This document shows positions 16,376 to 24,638 of a stretch of DNA of 64,000 nt, piece by piece. How positions within the stretch are numbered: position 1 is the first letter of the stretch; each line of letters begins with the position of its first letter. Under the pieces are notes generated by a model, which worked only from the letters and a program-made list of their open reading frames with translations, ran no database searches and had not been told where the DNA came from. Both the position numbers and the translations under genes were made by a program. Source of the stretch: an uncultured Christensenella sp. (GTDB lineage: Bacteria; Bacillota; Clostridia; Christensenellales; Borkfalkiaceae); the NCBI GenBank assembly GCA_910579705.1, contig CAJTUI010000002.1, forward strand, positions 62,001 through 126,000, given 5' to 3'.

Positions 16376-16427
16376 ATTATACCGACTTTTTAAAACAATT
16401 GCAATAATTTGAGATTTGGTTTATAAT
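16376..16427. promoter_or_regulatory. Mirror-symmetric bidirectional promoter sharing one -35 box
   Basis: A palindromic TTGCAA (16399-16404) is exactly 17 nt from TATAAT on each side: 16422-16427 on the plus strand and 16381-16376 on the minus strand. The plus -10 box is 7 nt before the ATG at 16435. The minus -10 box is 9 nt before the TTG at 16366 and 15 nt before the ATG at 16360. Both transcripts should be leaderless or nearly so. Confidence 0.8.
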
Positions 16428-16434
16428 GTTTGTA

Positions 16435-17315
16435 ATGTACTATATTTTAGTCCATAGAGACAATTTGAAAAAGAGAAAGAACCTTAAAAAACTGGATAAG
16501 GTGGAGAGAGAATTCAAAAGAGCGGAAACGGAGTATTCGGTTATAAAGACCGAAGGAAAACGGCATTTGCGCGAGGTTACGAAAGAAATTACTTCGGGTA
16601 GCGGAAACACGGTGGTCGTTATGGGGGGGGCGACGGGTCGTTGCACGACGTTTTGAACGCTTTTGAAAATTTCGAGGAGAACGCGCTGGGGCTTATACCG
16701 TTCGGCACGGGAAACGATTTCGCCAAATCCGCGAAAATCCCGAAGAACGTTGAAAAAGCGGCGAGGCTCATTATCGGGGCGCCGCCCAAGCGCATTGACT
16801 TTATCGAGTTCGAGTCCGGACTGAGAAGTATCAACTCGGTCGGTATGGGTATCGACGTGGACGTTTTAAAACGCGCCTATTCGGGGAAAAACAACAAAAA
16901 ATCAAAATATTTACACAGTCTTATCATAAGTCTTGCCAGGTTCGAGAGTTATAATTTCACCGTTAAGTACGCGGGCCGCGAAGAGGAGCATTACGGTCTT
17001 ATCGCGGCGTTCGGCAACGGCTCCTACTTCGGCGGAGGCATAAATATGTTTCCCGAGGCGTCGATTGCCGACGGGGTATTAAATCTCGTTATCGTAGACT
17101 ACATATCCAAGTTCGCGACGATCGGCGCGTTTATAAAACTTATGCTTGGTAAAGTAAACAAGGTAAAGCAAGTCACCGCGGTCGCGGCCGAGCAGGTGGA
17201 GTTTGTGCCGCACTGCGAAAATTACACCATTCAGGCCGACGGCGAGCTGTACGAAAACCACCCGTTCAAGGCGGGGATTGTAAAGGACAAGCTCAGTTTT
17301 CACACGGCAATTTAA
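16435..17315 (+). pseudogene. YegS/diacylglycerol-kinase-family lipid kinase, frameshifted in a G tract
   Basis: Two frames together encode one lipid kinase of about 293 residues. Frame 1 (16435-16656) reads MYYILVHRDNLKKRKNLKKL to NTVVVMGG; frame 2 continues HDVLNAFENFEENALGLIPFGTGNDFAKSA to the stop at 17315. The break is in a run of eight G (16623-16630). Six G would restore the family motif GGDGSLHDVLN; nine would restore frame with one extra Gly. An internal ATG at 16641 gives a 224-residue product lacking most of the nucleotide-binding loop. The family phosphorylates diacylglycerol or related lipids at the membrane. The cause may be true loss, phase variation, or an assembly error. PAS-SpoIIE phosphatase gene follows after 6 nt. 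Confidence 0.8.
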
Positions 17316-17321
17316 TTTTTT

Positions 17322-18392
17322 ATGAAGATAGACAAATATTACAGGCGCATTATAGACGGCGTTCCGACCGCCGTCGTAGTGGCCGACAAAAACTTAAAAG
17401 CGGTTTTCACCAACACCGCGTTCCGCACGCTTTTCCCTATGGGGCAGGCGGACGGAACTCTTGGCACGGTTACGGGCTGTATTTACGCGCAGAAAAAGTG
17501 CGGCGGCGAGGAGTGCCGCGGCTGTCCGCTGTTTGACGCGTTCGAGGACGCGTTCTGCTCGAATCAGGCAATCGACCGCAGGATTTACCAGAAAGTAAAC
17601 AGCGAGGGCGTTACGCACGACGTGTCCTATTCTCTGACCGTAAAGCCGCTTGGCGGCGGGCTGTGTATGGGAACGATTGACGACGCGTACGAGCTTGAAA
17701 TCGCGCAGGAGTTGCAAACCGCGAAGAGCATTCAGCAACGGCTTTTACCCGCGGGCAACTGGGCGGGCGGAAAGCGGTATTCCTATATGTATATACCCTG
17801 CCGCGACATCGGCGGCGACCTGCCCGACGTGTATACCGTGGACGGCTCCGCCTGCGGCGTGATTGCGGACGTTTCGGGTAAAGGCATTTCCGCGGGTATG
17901 CTTTCGGCGTTCGTAAAAGCGGCTTACGACAAAAACGAGTATTCGCCCGCGAAAGCAATAAGCAACCTCAACGCAAAGTTTTCGGAGCTTAATCTCGACG
18001 AAAGAAATTACGTAACGGTGGCCGCGGTGCGCATTGACGGCGATTCCATAACCTATTCTATGGCGGGACACAACGTGCCCATACTTCTCAAAACGGGCAG
18101 CGGCATTACGAGAATTATGCTCAACTCTCCCCCCGTTTCCAACTGGTTCGAAAACCCGTCCTACTACGAGGACGTAATCCACTACCGCAAGGGCGACATC
18201 TTAGTGCTCTTAACCGACGGCGTAACCGAGTGCAAGAATGCGCGCGGCGAAATGTTCGGCGCGGACGGCGCGATTAAAACGCTTTCCGTTTCCCGCACCG
18301 CGGACGAGTTCATAAAAAACCTCGAATACACGCTGAAAAAATTCAATAAAAATCTCGACGACGATATAACCGCCATAGCGTTCGATTTATAA
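17322..18392 (+). CDS. PAS-domain SpoIIE-type (PP2C) serine/threonine phosphatase
   Basis: A 356-residue, RsbU-like phosphatase. An N-terminal PAS-like sensor (about 5-125) includes a cysteine-rich CGGEECRGCPLFDAF, which could bind metal or sense redox. A linker with IAQELQTAKSIQQRLLPAG leads to the PP2C/SpoIIE domain (about 155-355): metal-binding Asp residues in DIGGDLPDVY and VIADVSGKGISAGMLSA, GHNVPILL, LLTDGVTECKN and LDDDITAIAFDL. The usual GGDFYD is changed to GGDLPD. Such enzymes dephosphorylate anti-anti-sigma factors; no partner gene lies nearby. It follows the lipid kinase by 6 nt, so the two are co-transcribed, and ends at a strong terminator. Confidence 0.88.
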   Translation: MKIDKYYRRIIDGVPTAVVVADKNLKAVFTNTAFRTLFPMGQADGTLGTVTGCIYAQKKCGGEECRGCPLFDAFEDAFCSNQAIDRRIYQKVNSEGVTHDVSYSLTVKPLGGGLCMGTIDDAYELEIAQELQTAKSIQQRLLPAGNWAGGKRYSYMYIPCRDIGGDLPDVYTVDGSACGVIADVSGKGISAGMLSAFVKAAYDKNEYSPAKAISNLNAKFSELNLDERNYVTVAAVRIDGDSITYSMAGHNVPILLKTGSGITRIMLNSPPVSNWFENPSYYEDVIHYRKGDILVLLTDGVTECKNARGEMFGADGAIKTLSVSRTADEFIKNLEYTLKKFNKNLDDDITAIAFDL

Positions 18393-18405
18393 CTCAAAAC
18401 GAAGT

Positions 18406-18436
18406 GCCGCCGCGCCCTGTGGGCGCGGCGGCTTTT
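18406..18436. terminator. Bidirectional terminator
   Basis: Perfect 12-bp GC-rich stem (18406-18417 with 18421-18432), 3-nt loop, then TTTT; between genes converging at 18392 and 18440. Confidence 0.85.
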
Positions 18437-18439
18437 ATA

Positions 18440-19078
18440 TTACACGGTATCCTTAATCTTAACCATTGCTGCGGCGCGGCTTTCCACGCCGAGCTTGGAG
18501 TAAATGGAGCTTATATAATTGCGCGCCGTTCCGTCCGAAAGTTTCATTGCGGAGGCAATCTGCCTGTTTGTGAACCCGTCGTTGAGCATAAGCGCGATTT
18601 CCACCTCCCTGTCGGAAAGGTTATAAATTCTTTTCAGCTTAATCTCCTTGTCAGACGAAACCATCATCGCCGCGTCCGTTATCTTTTTGGCTATCTTGGA
18701 CGGAAGTATGGTGTCGCCCGCGTACGCGTTCTTAATCGCGTCTATAAGCGCGGTGGAGCCTATGTCCTTTAAAAGATATCCGCTTGCGCCGTTGTTTATC
18801 GCGCTCAAAATATAGTCGCTGTCGTCAAACGTGGTAAGGACGATAATCTTGATGTTTTTGTCTATGTCCTTAATACGCTTTGTCGCGACCACGCCGTTCA
18901 TATTGGGCATACGTATGTCCATAAGCACCACGTCCGGCTTAACCTTTTCCACAAGCGAAACTGCCTCCGCCCCGTCCGTTGCAATGCCGCATACGAGGAA
19001 ATCGTTGCACGTTTCAAGAACGCTTTTTATTCCCTCCGCAAGTATCATCTGGTCGTCAACAAGCAAAATTTTAATCAT
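18440..19078 (-). CDS. NarL/FixJ-family response regulator
   Basis: A 212-residue two-component response regulator. The receiver domain (1-120) has the acidic pocket LLVDDQ, phosphoacceptor Asp in VVLMDIRMPNMNGV (about residue 53), Thr/Ser in IIVLTTFDDSDY and Lys in YLLKD. The C-terminal LuxR-type helix-turn-helix (about 148-208) reads LSDREVEIALMLNDGFTNRQ and LSDGTARNYISSIYSKLGVE. It follows the histidine kinase gene by 16 nt and is its likely target. The target promoters are not evident in the window. Confidence 0.95.
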   Translation of the reverse strand: MIKILLVDDQMILAEGIKSVLETCNDFLVCGIATDGAEAVSLVEKVKPDVVLMDIRMPNMNGVVATKRIKDIDKNIKIIVLTTFDDSDYILSAINNGASGYLLKDIGSTALIDAIKNAYAGDTILPSKIAKKITDAAMMVSSDKEIKLKRIYNLSDREVEIALMLNDGFTNRQIASAMKLSDGTARNYISSIYSKLGVESRAAAMVKIKDTV

Positions 19079-19094
19079 ATGCCCCTCCTTTTCT

Positions 19095-20327
19095 TTAAAC
19101 CTTGTCCAGCGGCAGGGTGATTTCCACTTCGAACCCTTCCCCCTCCTCGCTTGAAATACTGCATTTACCGCCCAGCCTTTCCGCTTTTTCGCGTATGCCT
19201 CTGAGTCCGAACCCCTCGGTCACGGGCCCGTCGAAACCGCAACCGTTGTCGGAAATGAGCACTGTCATACCCGAAAGCGACTTTTTCATTTCGACGTAGA
19301 ACGCCGTCGCCTTGCCGTGCCGTATCCCGTTCGCAATACATTCCTTTATACTGTTGCATATAAAGCGGAACTTCCCGTTATCGACGGCAATATCCTCCAA
19401 ATCATAGCGCATTTTCAGCTCCGTGCCGTCCATCGTCTGCGCAATAATCTCCTCTATCTCCTCTTTAAGCGTGCGCGGCTTATCCCTGCCCGCAAGCAAA
19501 TGCACGCTCTCGCGCATCTGTTCGAGCGCATTCTTCGCCTGTATATTGGCGGAAACAATGCGGTTCTTCGCCTCTTCGGGGTTGGTGTCCACCAATAGCT
19601 TTGCCGCCTCCGTCTGCATAATGACGGTCGTTATCGAGTGACCCGCGTTATCGTGAATATCCTTCGCGATACGGTTCCGCTCTTCGAATACGGCGGTCTG
19701 GGAAAGCTGCTCGTAAACCTCTTTAAGCTGCGCCTTGCTCTCGTCCGCCTCTTTGAGCGCAAGCCTGAGCTGGGCGTTCTTGCTGTAAAATTTGAGTATG
19801 AAATTAGTGACGACGAAATGCAGGGCTAGTATAAAAACACCGAATAAGCAGTCGCCGAAAATCTGGACTATGCTGTGATACAGCGAAATAAATTCGTTTA
19901 CGATTACCCAGCCCGTTATAAACGAGATTACGAAAAGCCCGCAGCTCACGCCGAAAAGGATTATATTAGACTTGAAATCTTCCACGGACACATAGAACTG
20001 CGTCAAAACTATACAGTACAGCGTGGAAAGATAGGTGTTGCCCGTAAGTATGCAAAGTATCAATAGAAGTACGGAATCCACGCCGTAAAACACCATCTTT
20101 ACCGCAAACCGCTTTATAACGAGCGAGTCGATAGTTTCGAGCACGCCGAGCGCAAGACAGCTGCCCAGCACCGCGATAAGCCGCAAAAGGCTCCCGTTTG
20201 TAACGTAAACCGATACGTACTGCACGCAGATTATGATTTCCGTTATTATAAGCAGCGACACGATAACGACTTTGATAAGCCGTATCGCCTGTTTATGGTT
20301 TAAGTTGAGTTTGAAGTCTTTGTCCAT
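19095..20327 (-). CDS. Membrane histidine kinase (HisKA_3 type)
   Basis: A 410-residue sensor kinase with about six hydrophobic segments in residues 15-185 and no large extracellular domain, so it probably senses membrane or wall signals (LiaS/DesK-like architecture). A coiled linker (residues about 185-210) precedes the HisKA_3 box ERNRIAKDIHDNAGHSITTV with the phosphoacceptor His. The HATPase domain has SIKECIANGIRHGKAT (N box), DNGCGFDG (G1) and GFGLRGIREKAERLGG (G2). The ATG at 20327 lies 28 nt inside the end of radC with no clear Shine-Dalgarno, so translation is probably coupled. Forms an operon radC-kinase-regulator. Confidence 0.93.
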   Translation of the reverse strand: MDKDFKLNLNHKQAIRLIKVVIVSLLIITEIIICVQYVSVYVTNGSLLRLIAVLGSCLALGVLETIDSLVIKRFAVKMVFYGVDSVLLLILCILTGNTYLSTLYCIVLTQFYVSVEDFKSNIILFGVSCGLFVISFITGWVIVNEFISLYHSIVQIFGDCLFGVFILALHFVVTNFILKFYSKNAQLRLALKEADESKAQLKEVYEQLSQTAVFEERNRIAKDIHDNAGHSITTVIMQTEAAKLLVDTNPEEAKNRIVSANIQAKNALEQMRESVHLLAGRDKPRTLKEEIEEIIAQTMDGTELKMRYDLEDIAVDNGKFRFICNSIKECIANGIRHGKATAFYVEMKKSLSGMTVLISDNGCGFDGPVTEGFGLRGIREKAERLGGKCSISSEEGEGFEVEITLPLDKV

Positions 20328-21016
20328 TTCAATACGCTTTTCAATGTATAGTTTGCGCTGATGCGTTCCAGCCTGCCTGAATCCTTATAGCTGAAAACTT
20401 CCCCCGCATAGATTATGTGGTCCCACAAAACCACGTTGTTCATATTGCAGATAAGCTGCATAATCTTCGTGAACTCGTCGTCGTTCTCGGAAGGACTTGC
20501 GTTCCCGTTAACGTGGTTGTGCGCAATCAGTATTCCGAACGGCGCGGAGTTGACTATGCTCTTCAAAATTTCGCCCGAGTCCGCCGTGACCCTGTTTCTG
20601 TCGGCCGAGGTGTAAGTAAACACTCTTGTCACGCACCCGCTTTTATCGAGCATATACAGTTCGAGAAACTCTTCCTTTCTGCCCTTTAACCGCATCGAAA
20701 CGAACTTTATGCAGTCGCCGAGGTTTTTCAGGGTTGCAAGCCCCTGCGTCTTTCCCGCGCGGCCCAGACACAGACCGACGGTTTTGAGATACATAGCAAC
20801 GTTCTCGCCCACGCCCTTGACCTCTTTGAGTTCGGCCACGGACGCGCCGAGCACGCCCGACAGCGAGCAGAACCGTTCCAAAAGCGCGTGCGCAAGCGGA
20901 TTTGTGTTTATGCGCGGGCAGGCGTTGAAAAGAAGTATTTCCAAAACCTCGTGGTCGTACAAAAGAGCGCCGCTTTCAATCTTCGCAAGCATACGTTTTC
21001 TGTGTCCTTCGTGCAA
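20300..21016 (-). CDS. radC: RadC-family JAB-domain protein
   Basis: A 238-residue RadC-like protein: helix-hairpin-helix region (about 60-80, LKEVKGVGENVAMYLKTVG) and C-terminal JAB/MPN domain with the metal-binding HNHVNGNASPSENDDEF. Despite its name, the family role in DNA repair is unproven. Typical RadC has RPREK near the N-terminus; here GHRKRMLAKI takes its place. The start is TTG at 21016 with GGAG 9 nt upstream; ATG at 20992 is a shorter alternative. It overlaps the sensor kinase start by 28 nt. Its promoter region overlaps that of the divergent pepV gene. Confidence 0.9.
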   Translation of the reverse strand: MHEGHRKRMLAKIESGALLYDHEVLEILLFNACPRINTNPLAHALLERFCSLSGVLGASVAELKEVKGVGENVAMYLKTVGLCLGRAGKTQGLATLKNLGDCIKFVSMRLKGRKEEFLELYMLDKSGCVTRVFTYTSADRNRVTADSGEILKSIVNSAPFGILIAHNHVNGNASPSENDDEFTKIMQLICNMNNVVLWDHIIYAGEVFSYKDSGRLERISANYTLKSVLKWTKTSNST

Positions 21017-21052
21017 AATTTTTCTCCGTTTCGATTTTTATGTCAATTTTAT

Positions 21053-21081
21053 TTTACCATAAAAAAATAAAAGTGTATAAT
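21053..21081 (+). promoter_or_regulatory. pepV promoter, overlapping the radC promoter
   Basis: TTTACC (21053-21058), 17-nt spacer, TATAAT (21076-21081) for the plus strand. The minus strand has TATACA (21079-21074), 17-nt spacer, TAAAAT (21056-21051) for radC, so each -10 box lies on the -35 box of the other and the two should exclude each other. Confidence 0.55.
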
Positions 21082-21113
21082 GATTTCAATAAGTTTTTAA
21101 AAAAGGTAGCGCA

Positions 21114-22376
21114 ATGAATTCTTTGTTTGAGCAAACTTTGAAAAGTATTTCCGAAATAGTCAGATACGACTCCTCCCAGACCCCGCCCGAAGAGGGTATG
21201 CCGTTCGGCAGGGCGACCGCCGAATGTCTTGAATACTTCCTCAATCTAGCTAAATCGTTCGGGTTCGAAACCGTGAACTACGACAACTACGTCGGCGAAG
21301 TGATTTTCGGCGAAGGCGAGGATTTCGCCGTGCTCGCCCACCTTGACGTAGTGCCCGCGGGCAGCGGCTGGACGCACGCGCCGTTCGGCGGGGAAATAGA
21401 CTACGCGGCGCGCAGAATCTGGGGCAGGGGCACTATGGACGACAAGGGCCCCGCCGTTATCGCGCTGTACTGTATGAAGGCGCTCAAAGACGAGGGCTTT
21501 ATGCCCAAAAAGAAAATCAAGCTGATAGTCGGCTGTAACGAAGAGAACGGCTGGGAATGTATCAAATACTACAACACCCGCGCGCGTATGCCCGAAACGG
21601 GCTTTTCGCCCGACGCGGATTTCCCCGTAATATATGCGGAAAAGGGTATTTTGCAGGTCAGACTGTCCTTCCCCGTTCCCGACGGTGCAACGTTTACGGG
21701 CCTTCGCGGCGGCGAGCGCGCGAATATGGTCTGCGACTACTGCGAAGTGGCCTGCCCGTACGACGCGGATAAAGCGGAGAAATACGGCCTTTCGTTCGAG
21801 CGCGGCCTGCTCTGCGCCCGCGGCAAGTCCGCGCACGGCTCCACGCCCGAGCTTGGCGTAAACGCCATTGCGCCCGTACTGAAATATATCGGACTGGACG
21901 ATATGCACGCCGTGCTTTTCGGCGACAACGCCCTTCGCGCGTTCGAGGACGAAACGGGCAAGCTCACCTTTTCGCCCGACGTAATCGAAGAGAAGGACGG
22001 CGTTATCGAAGTGGTCTGCGACATTCGCTATCCCGCAACGTTCGACAGGGAGCGTGTTTTGCGCGAGCTGGACGGCTTTAACGTTGATTACGAAATTCTG
22101 CACGAGCAGGCGCCGCTGTATAACGACAGGCAGTGCAGGCTTATACAGACGCTTTGCGGGGTGTATAACGAAGTTACTGGGAAACATATGCGCCCCGTTG
22201 CAATCGGCGGCGGAACGTATGCGCGCGCACTCAAATGCGGCGCGGCGTTCGGGCCCGAGGAAGAGGGCGAGGAAAGCACTATTCACAAGCCCGACGAGTA
22301 CATCACCTTCGAAAAGATTGAAAAATGCCTGAAAATTTATAAACTCGCTTTAAGGCGGCTCACGGACGGGTTATGA
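21114..22376 (+). CDS. pepV: M20-family dipeptidase (PepV/Sapep-like)
   Basis: A 420-residue cytoplasmic metallopeptidase that releases N-terminal amino acids from dipeptides. The metal sites are visible: His in VLAHLDVVPAG, bridging Asp in WGRGTMDDKGP, catalytic Glu-Glu in VGCNEENGWECIKYY, Asp in FSPDADFPVIYAEKG, and the late His in TIHKPDEYI. The lid domain lies between about 180 and 320 (GKSAHGSTPELGVNAI). AAAGGT is about 6 nt before the ATG. The stop overlaps the start of the YiiX-like gene (ATGA), so the two are co-translated; together they suggest peptide or wall-peptide turnover. Confidence 0.93.
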   Translation: MNSLFEQTLKSISEIVRYDSSQTPPEEGMPFGRATAECLEYFLNLAKSFGFETVNYDNYVGEVIFGEGEDFAVLAHLDVVPAGSGWTHAPFGGEIDYAARRIWGRGTMDDKGPAVIALYCMKALKDEGFMPKKKIKLIVGCNEENGWECIKYYNTRARMPETGFSPDADFPVIYAEKGILQVRLSFPVPDGATFTGLRGGERANMVCDYCEVACPYDADKAEKYGLSFERGLLCARGKSAHGSTPELGVNAIAPVLKYIGLDDMHAVLFGDNALRAFEDETGKLTFSPDVIEEKDGVIEVVCDIRYPATFDRERVLRELDGFNVDYEILHEQAPLYNDRQCRLIQTLCGVYNEVTGKHMRPVAIGGGTYARALKCGAAFGPEEEGEESTIHKPDEYITFEKIEKCLKIYKLALRRLTDGL

Positions 22377-23206
22377 GAAGACTCCCGAAGAAAATTATCG
22401 CCTTGATTACGGCGGGCGCGATAGTTCTCCTGCTTGCGTTCATATGCATAGGAATGCAGATTGCGTTTGTTAAGGCGGACAAGATTAAATGCTGGCGGCC
22501 CGAGTACGAAAGAACGGACATCGGCGCTATTTTAGACAAACCCGAACTGACCGCGTTCGACTACGCCGAGCTGTACAGACAGACGGGGCTTACGAAGTTG
22601 GGCGTGGACAGAACGCTTAAAACGTACGGTAAAGACCGCGTTCTTAGGATACAGGACGATTTTTTTACCGAGCACGAAGTTAAAAACGACTTTTTCGCGC
22701 CGTTTGTGTGCACGGATTTTATCGACGAGCATATAACCTATGCCGCGCTTGAAAACGGGGATATTATAGTAACCTCCTCCACCCACCTTTCGGGTTGGCG
22801 TATGGGGCACGCGGGGCTTGTTACCGAGGCCGCGACCCAGAGCGTTTTGCAGGCCAGCGCCATCGGAAGTTCGAGCGCGATAGGCAGTATACGCGACTTC
22901 ACGGACAGAGTGAATTTTATGATATTTTCTCCCGTAGCCGACGAAGAAACGAAAGCGCAGGTCGTCGACTACGCGGTTAATAATCTCACCGGCATTGTCT
23001 ACGACCCGACGGCGGGCGTGTTCAGCAAGAAAAACTCTCTGACAAAAACGCAGTGCGCGCACCTCGTCTGGTATGCCTATAACTATTTCGGAATGGATCT
23101 GGACAGCAACGGCAGGCTTGTAGTCACCCCGCGCGATTTGGCGAACTCGCCTCAGATGCAGCTGGTGCAGGTGTTCGGGTTCAACCCATTCACTCTCTGG
23201 CGTTGA
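22373..23206 (+). CDS. YiiX-like permuted NlpC/P60 (papain-fold) hydrolase
   Basis: A 277-residue protein with an N-terminal signal-anchor (about residues 8-32). The extracytoplasmic part has the permuted NlpC/P60 pattern: ENGDIIVTSS, then His in MGHAGLV (about 145), and the nucleophile Cys late in KTQCAHLVWYAYNYF (about 228). In canonical NlpC/P60 enzymes Cys comes before His; the reversed order is diagnostic of the YiiX/YebB group. Likely an amidase, peptidase or lipid-linked hydrolase at the cell surface. It overlaps pepV by 4 nt (ATGA), which supports joint function in peptide turnover. Substrate unknown. Confidence 0.75.
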   Translation: MRRLPKKIIALITAGAIVLLLAFICIGMQIAFVKADKIKCWRPEYERTDIGAILDKPELTAFDYAELYRQTGLTKLGVDRTLKTYGKDRVLRIQDDFFTEHEVKNDFFAPFVCTDFIDEHITYAALENGDIIVTSSTHLSGWRMGHAGLVTEAATQSVLQASAIGSSSAIGSIRDFTDRVNFMIFSPVADEETKAQVVDYAVNNLTGIVYDPTAGVFSKKNSLTKTQCAHLVWYAYNYFGMDLDSNGRLVVTPRDLANSPQMQLVQVFGFNPFTLWR

Positions 23207-23235
23207 AATTATAGAAAAAAACAGATATAAATCAA

Positions 23236-23264
23236 TTGACAAAGAACTTTATTTTTACTATAAT
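23236..23264 (+). promoter_or_regulatory. tRNA-Arg promoter
   Basis: Perfect TTGACA (23236-23241), 17-nt spacer, TATAAT (23259-23264), 26 nt before the tRNA. Confidence 0.85.
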
Positions 23265-23290
23265 AATTAGGCTTGATATTCAATCGGCCT

Positions 23291-23367
<77 letters not shown>

Positions 23368-23403
23368 AAAATGCAACGGATATATATATCCGTTGCATTT
23401 TTT
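23368..23403 (+). terminator. tRNA-Arg terminator
   Basis: AAAATGCAACGGAT pairs with ATCCGTTGCATTTT around a short AT loop, followed by T run; begins directly after the CCA. Confidence 0.85.
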
Positions 23404-23414
23404 ATTCTGAATGT

Positions 23415-23443
23415 TTGACAAGCCGTATAACATATGATAATAT
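23415..23443 (+). promoter_or_regulatory. Promoter of the CNNM leader
   Basis: TTGACA (23415-23420), 17-nt spacer, TAATAT (23438-23443). Transcription would start near 23450, giving a leader of about 200 nt before the CNNM gene. Confidence 0.6.
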
Positions 23444-23472
23444 AAAGCCAGAATATCCAAGGAGAAAATTTT

Positions 23473-23598
23473 ATGGACGACGGCCCAAGTTCTAACGCCG
23501 CCGATTATTCAAAACTTAATTTTATCCCGAGCGGCATAGTCGGCGCAAAGCGACCGACTGTGTTTTTTTGCTTTTTACGGAGGTGCACGGGCGTGTGA
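23473..23598 (+). CDS. Short leader ORF upstream of the CNNM transporter
   Basis: A 41-codon ORF with AAGGAG 7 nt before its ATG. The peptide starts MDDGPSSN and ends FFCFLRRCTGV. It spans all pairing segments of the attenuator-like RNA at 23478-23572 and stops 49 nt before the CNNM start. Its N-terminus is acidic and followed by Pro, like leader peptides such as MgtL, where such residues destabilise ribosomes at low Mg2+. No homologue is known to me. A role as a translated sensor is inferred from sequence layout; it could also be a chance ORF with a good ribosome binding site. Confidence 0.5.
   Translation: MDDGPSSNAADYSKLNFIPSGIVGAKRPTVFFCFLRRCTGV
23478..23572 (+). promoter_or_regulatory. 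Attenuator-like leader RNA of the CNNM gene
   Basis: Four segments can form mutually exclusive helices. A (23478-23484) pairs 6 of 7 with B (23497-23503). B extended (23499-23508, CGCCGATTAT) pairs over 10 bp with C (23536-23545, ATAGTCGGCG), with one G-U. C (23535-23546) also pairs with D (23550-23562) as a 12-bp hairpin with one bulged A, followed by seven T and then more T: an intrinsic terminator. A:B plus C:D would stop transcription; B:C would allow read-through to the transporter. No known riboswitch consensus is recognised. Confidence 0.65.
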
Positions 23599-23647
23599 TA
23601 CTCAACTGCGTTAAAGTAAAAAAACAAACACGGAGGGAAATTATTTT

Positions 23648-24634
23648 ATGAACTTATACACTGCGATAGCGCTTATTGCGGTATTATTTATACTGCTTGT
23701 ACTTTCTGCGTACTTTTCCGCGTCCGAAACGGCGTTTACAAGTTTATCGCAAATCAGAATAAAAAGTCTTGCGCAAACCAAAAAGTCGGCTAAGCTTGTT
23801 TTGAAGTTGAGCGCGAACTACAACAGACTCTTATCCACACTGCTTATTGGTAACAATATCGTCAACATAGCCTCCGCCTCGCTGGCGACGATACTATTCA
23901 CGTTCTGGTTCGGGGATTTGGGCGTAACGCTCTCGACGGTAGCTATGACCGTGCTCGTACTCATTTTCGGGGAAATAACGCCGAAAAGCATTGCAAAAGA
24001 ACGCCCCGAGGAGTTTGCTATGTTTTCGGTAAGGATTTTATATTTTTTCCAGATAATATTTACGCCGCTCAACATCATTTTCGACGGCTGGAAAAAACTG
24101 ATTAACAAACTGTTCCGTCTGGATAAAAAGCGGCCGACAATGACCGAAGAAGAGTTTTCTATCATTGTCGAGGATATAACCGACGAGGGCGTGCTTGCGG
24201 AAACGGAGGCGGAAATTATTCAAAACACAATAAAGTTCGACGAAACGAAAGTAAGCAAGGTTATGACGAAAGCCGAAAACATCACTTCCGTATGCGTAAC
24301 CGACAGTATGAAACATATCAAAAAGATATTCGTCGACACCAACTATTCGAGGGTGCCCGTGTTCGACGCCGAACGGAAAAACGTTTCGGGCATACTGTAC
24401 AGGGCGGACTTTTACGAAATGCTGCTTGGCGGCAAGACGGATTTAACCGCCATACTCAAACCCGTTCTGTACACCGTTTCGGATTGCGTGATTTCAGATC
24501 TGTTCGAAACCTTGCAGGAGCAACGCGTTCCGCTTGCGATAGTCAAAGACGGCGACGATATCACGGGCCTTATATCTATGGAAGACATTCTCGAAGAGCT
24601 TGTCGGCGAAATAGACGACAAATACGATTACTGA
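23648..24634 (+). CDS. CNNM/CorC-HlyC-family cation transporter
   Basis: A 328-residue membrane protein. The CNNM (DUF21) domain (about 1-185) has four hydrophobic segments with the ligand-rich FSASETAFTSLSQIR, IGNNIVNIASASLAT and FGEITPKSIAKERPE. A CBS pair (about 205-325) follows: VMTKAENITSVCV, SRVPVFDAERKNVSGILY, VPLAIVKDGDDITGLISMEDILEELVGEI. The usual C-terminal CorC_HlyC domain of about 80 residues is absent, so it is a short form. Family members move Mg2+ (often export) or Co2+. GGAGGG precedes the ATG. Expression is probably controlled by the leader attenuator just upstream. Confidence 0.9.
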   Translation: MNLYTAIALIAVLFILLVLSAYFSASETAFTSLSQIRIKSLAQTKKSAKLVLKLSANYNRLLSTLLIGNNIVNIASASLATILFTFWFGDLGVTLSTVAMTVLVLIFGEITPKSIAKERPEEFAMFSVRILYFFQIIFTPLNIIFDGWKKLINKLFRLDKKRPTMTEEEFSIIVEDITDEGVLAETEAEIIQNTIKFDETKVSKVMTKAENITSVCVTDSMKHIKKIFVDTNYSRVPVFDAERKNVSGILYRADFYEMLLGGKTDLTAILKPVLYTVSDCVISDLFETLQEQRVPLAIVKDGDDITGLISMEDILEELVGEIDDKYDY

Positions 24635-24638
24635 CGTT

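Noticed and set aside
23470..23570. M-box or yybP-ykoY (Mg2+ or Mn2+) riboswitch
   Set aside because: The conserved sequences of these aptamers are not found and the leader is too short for an M-box.
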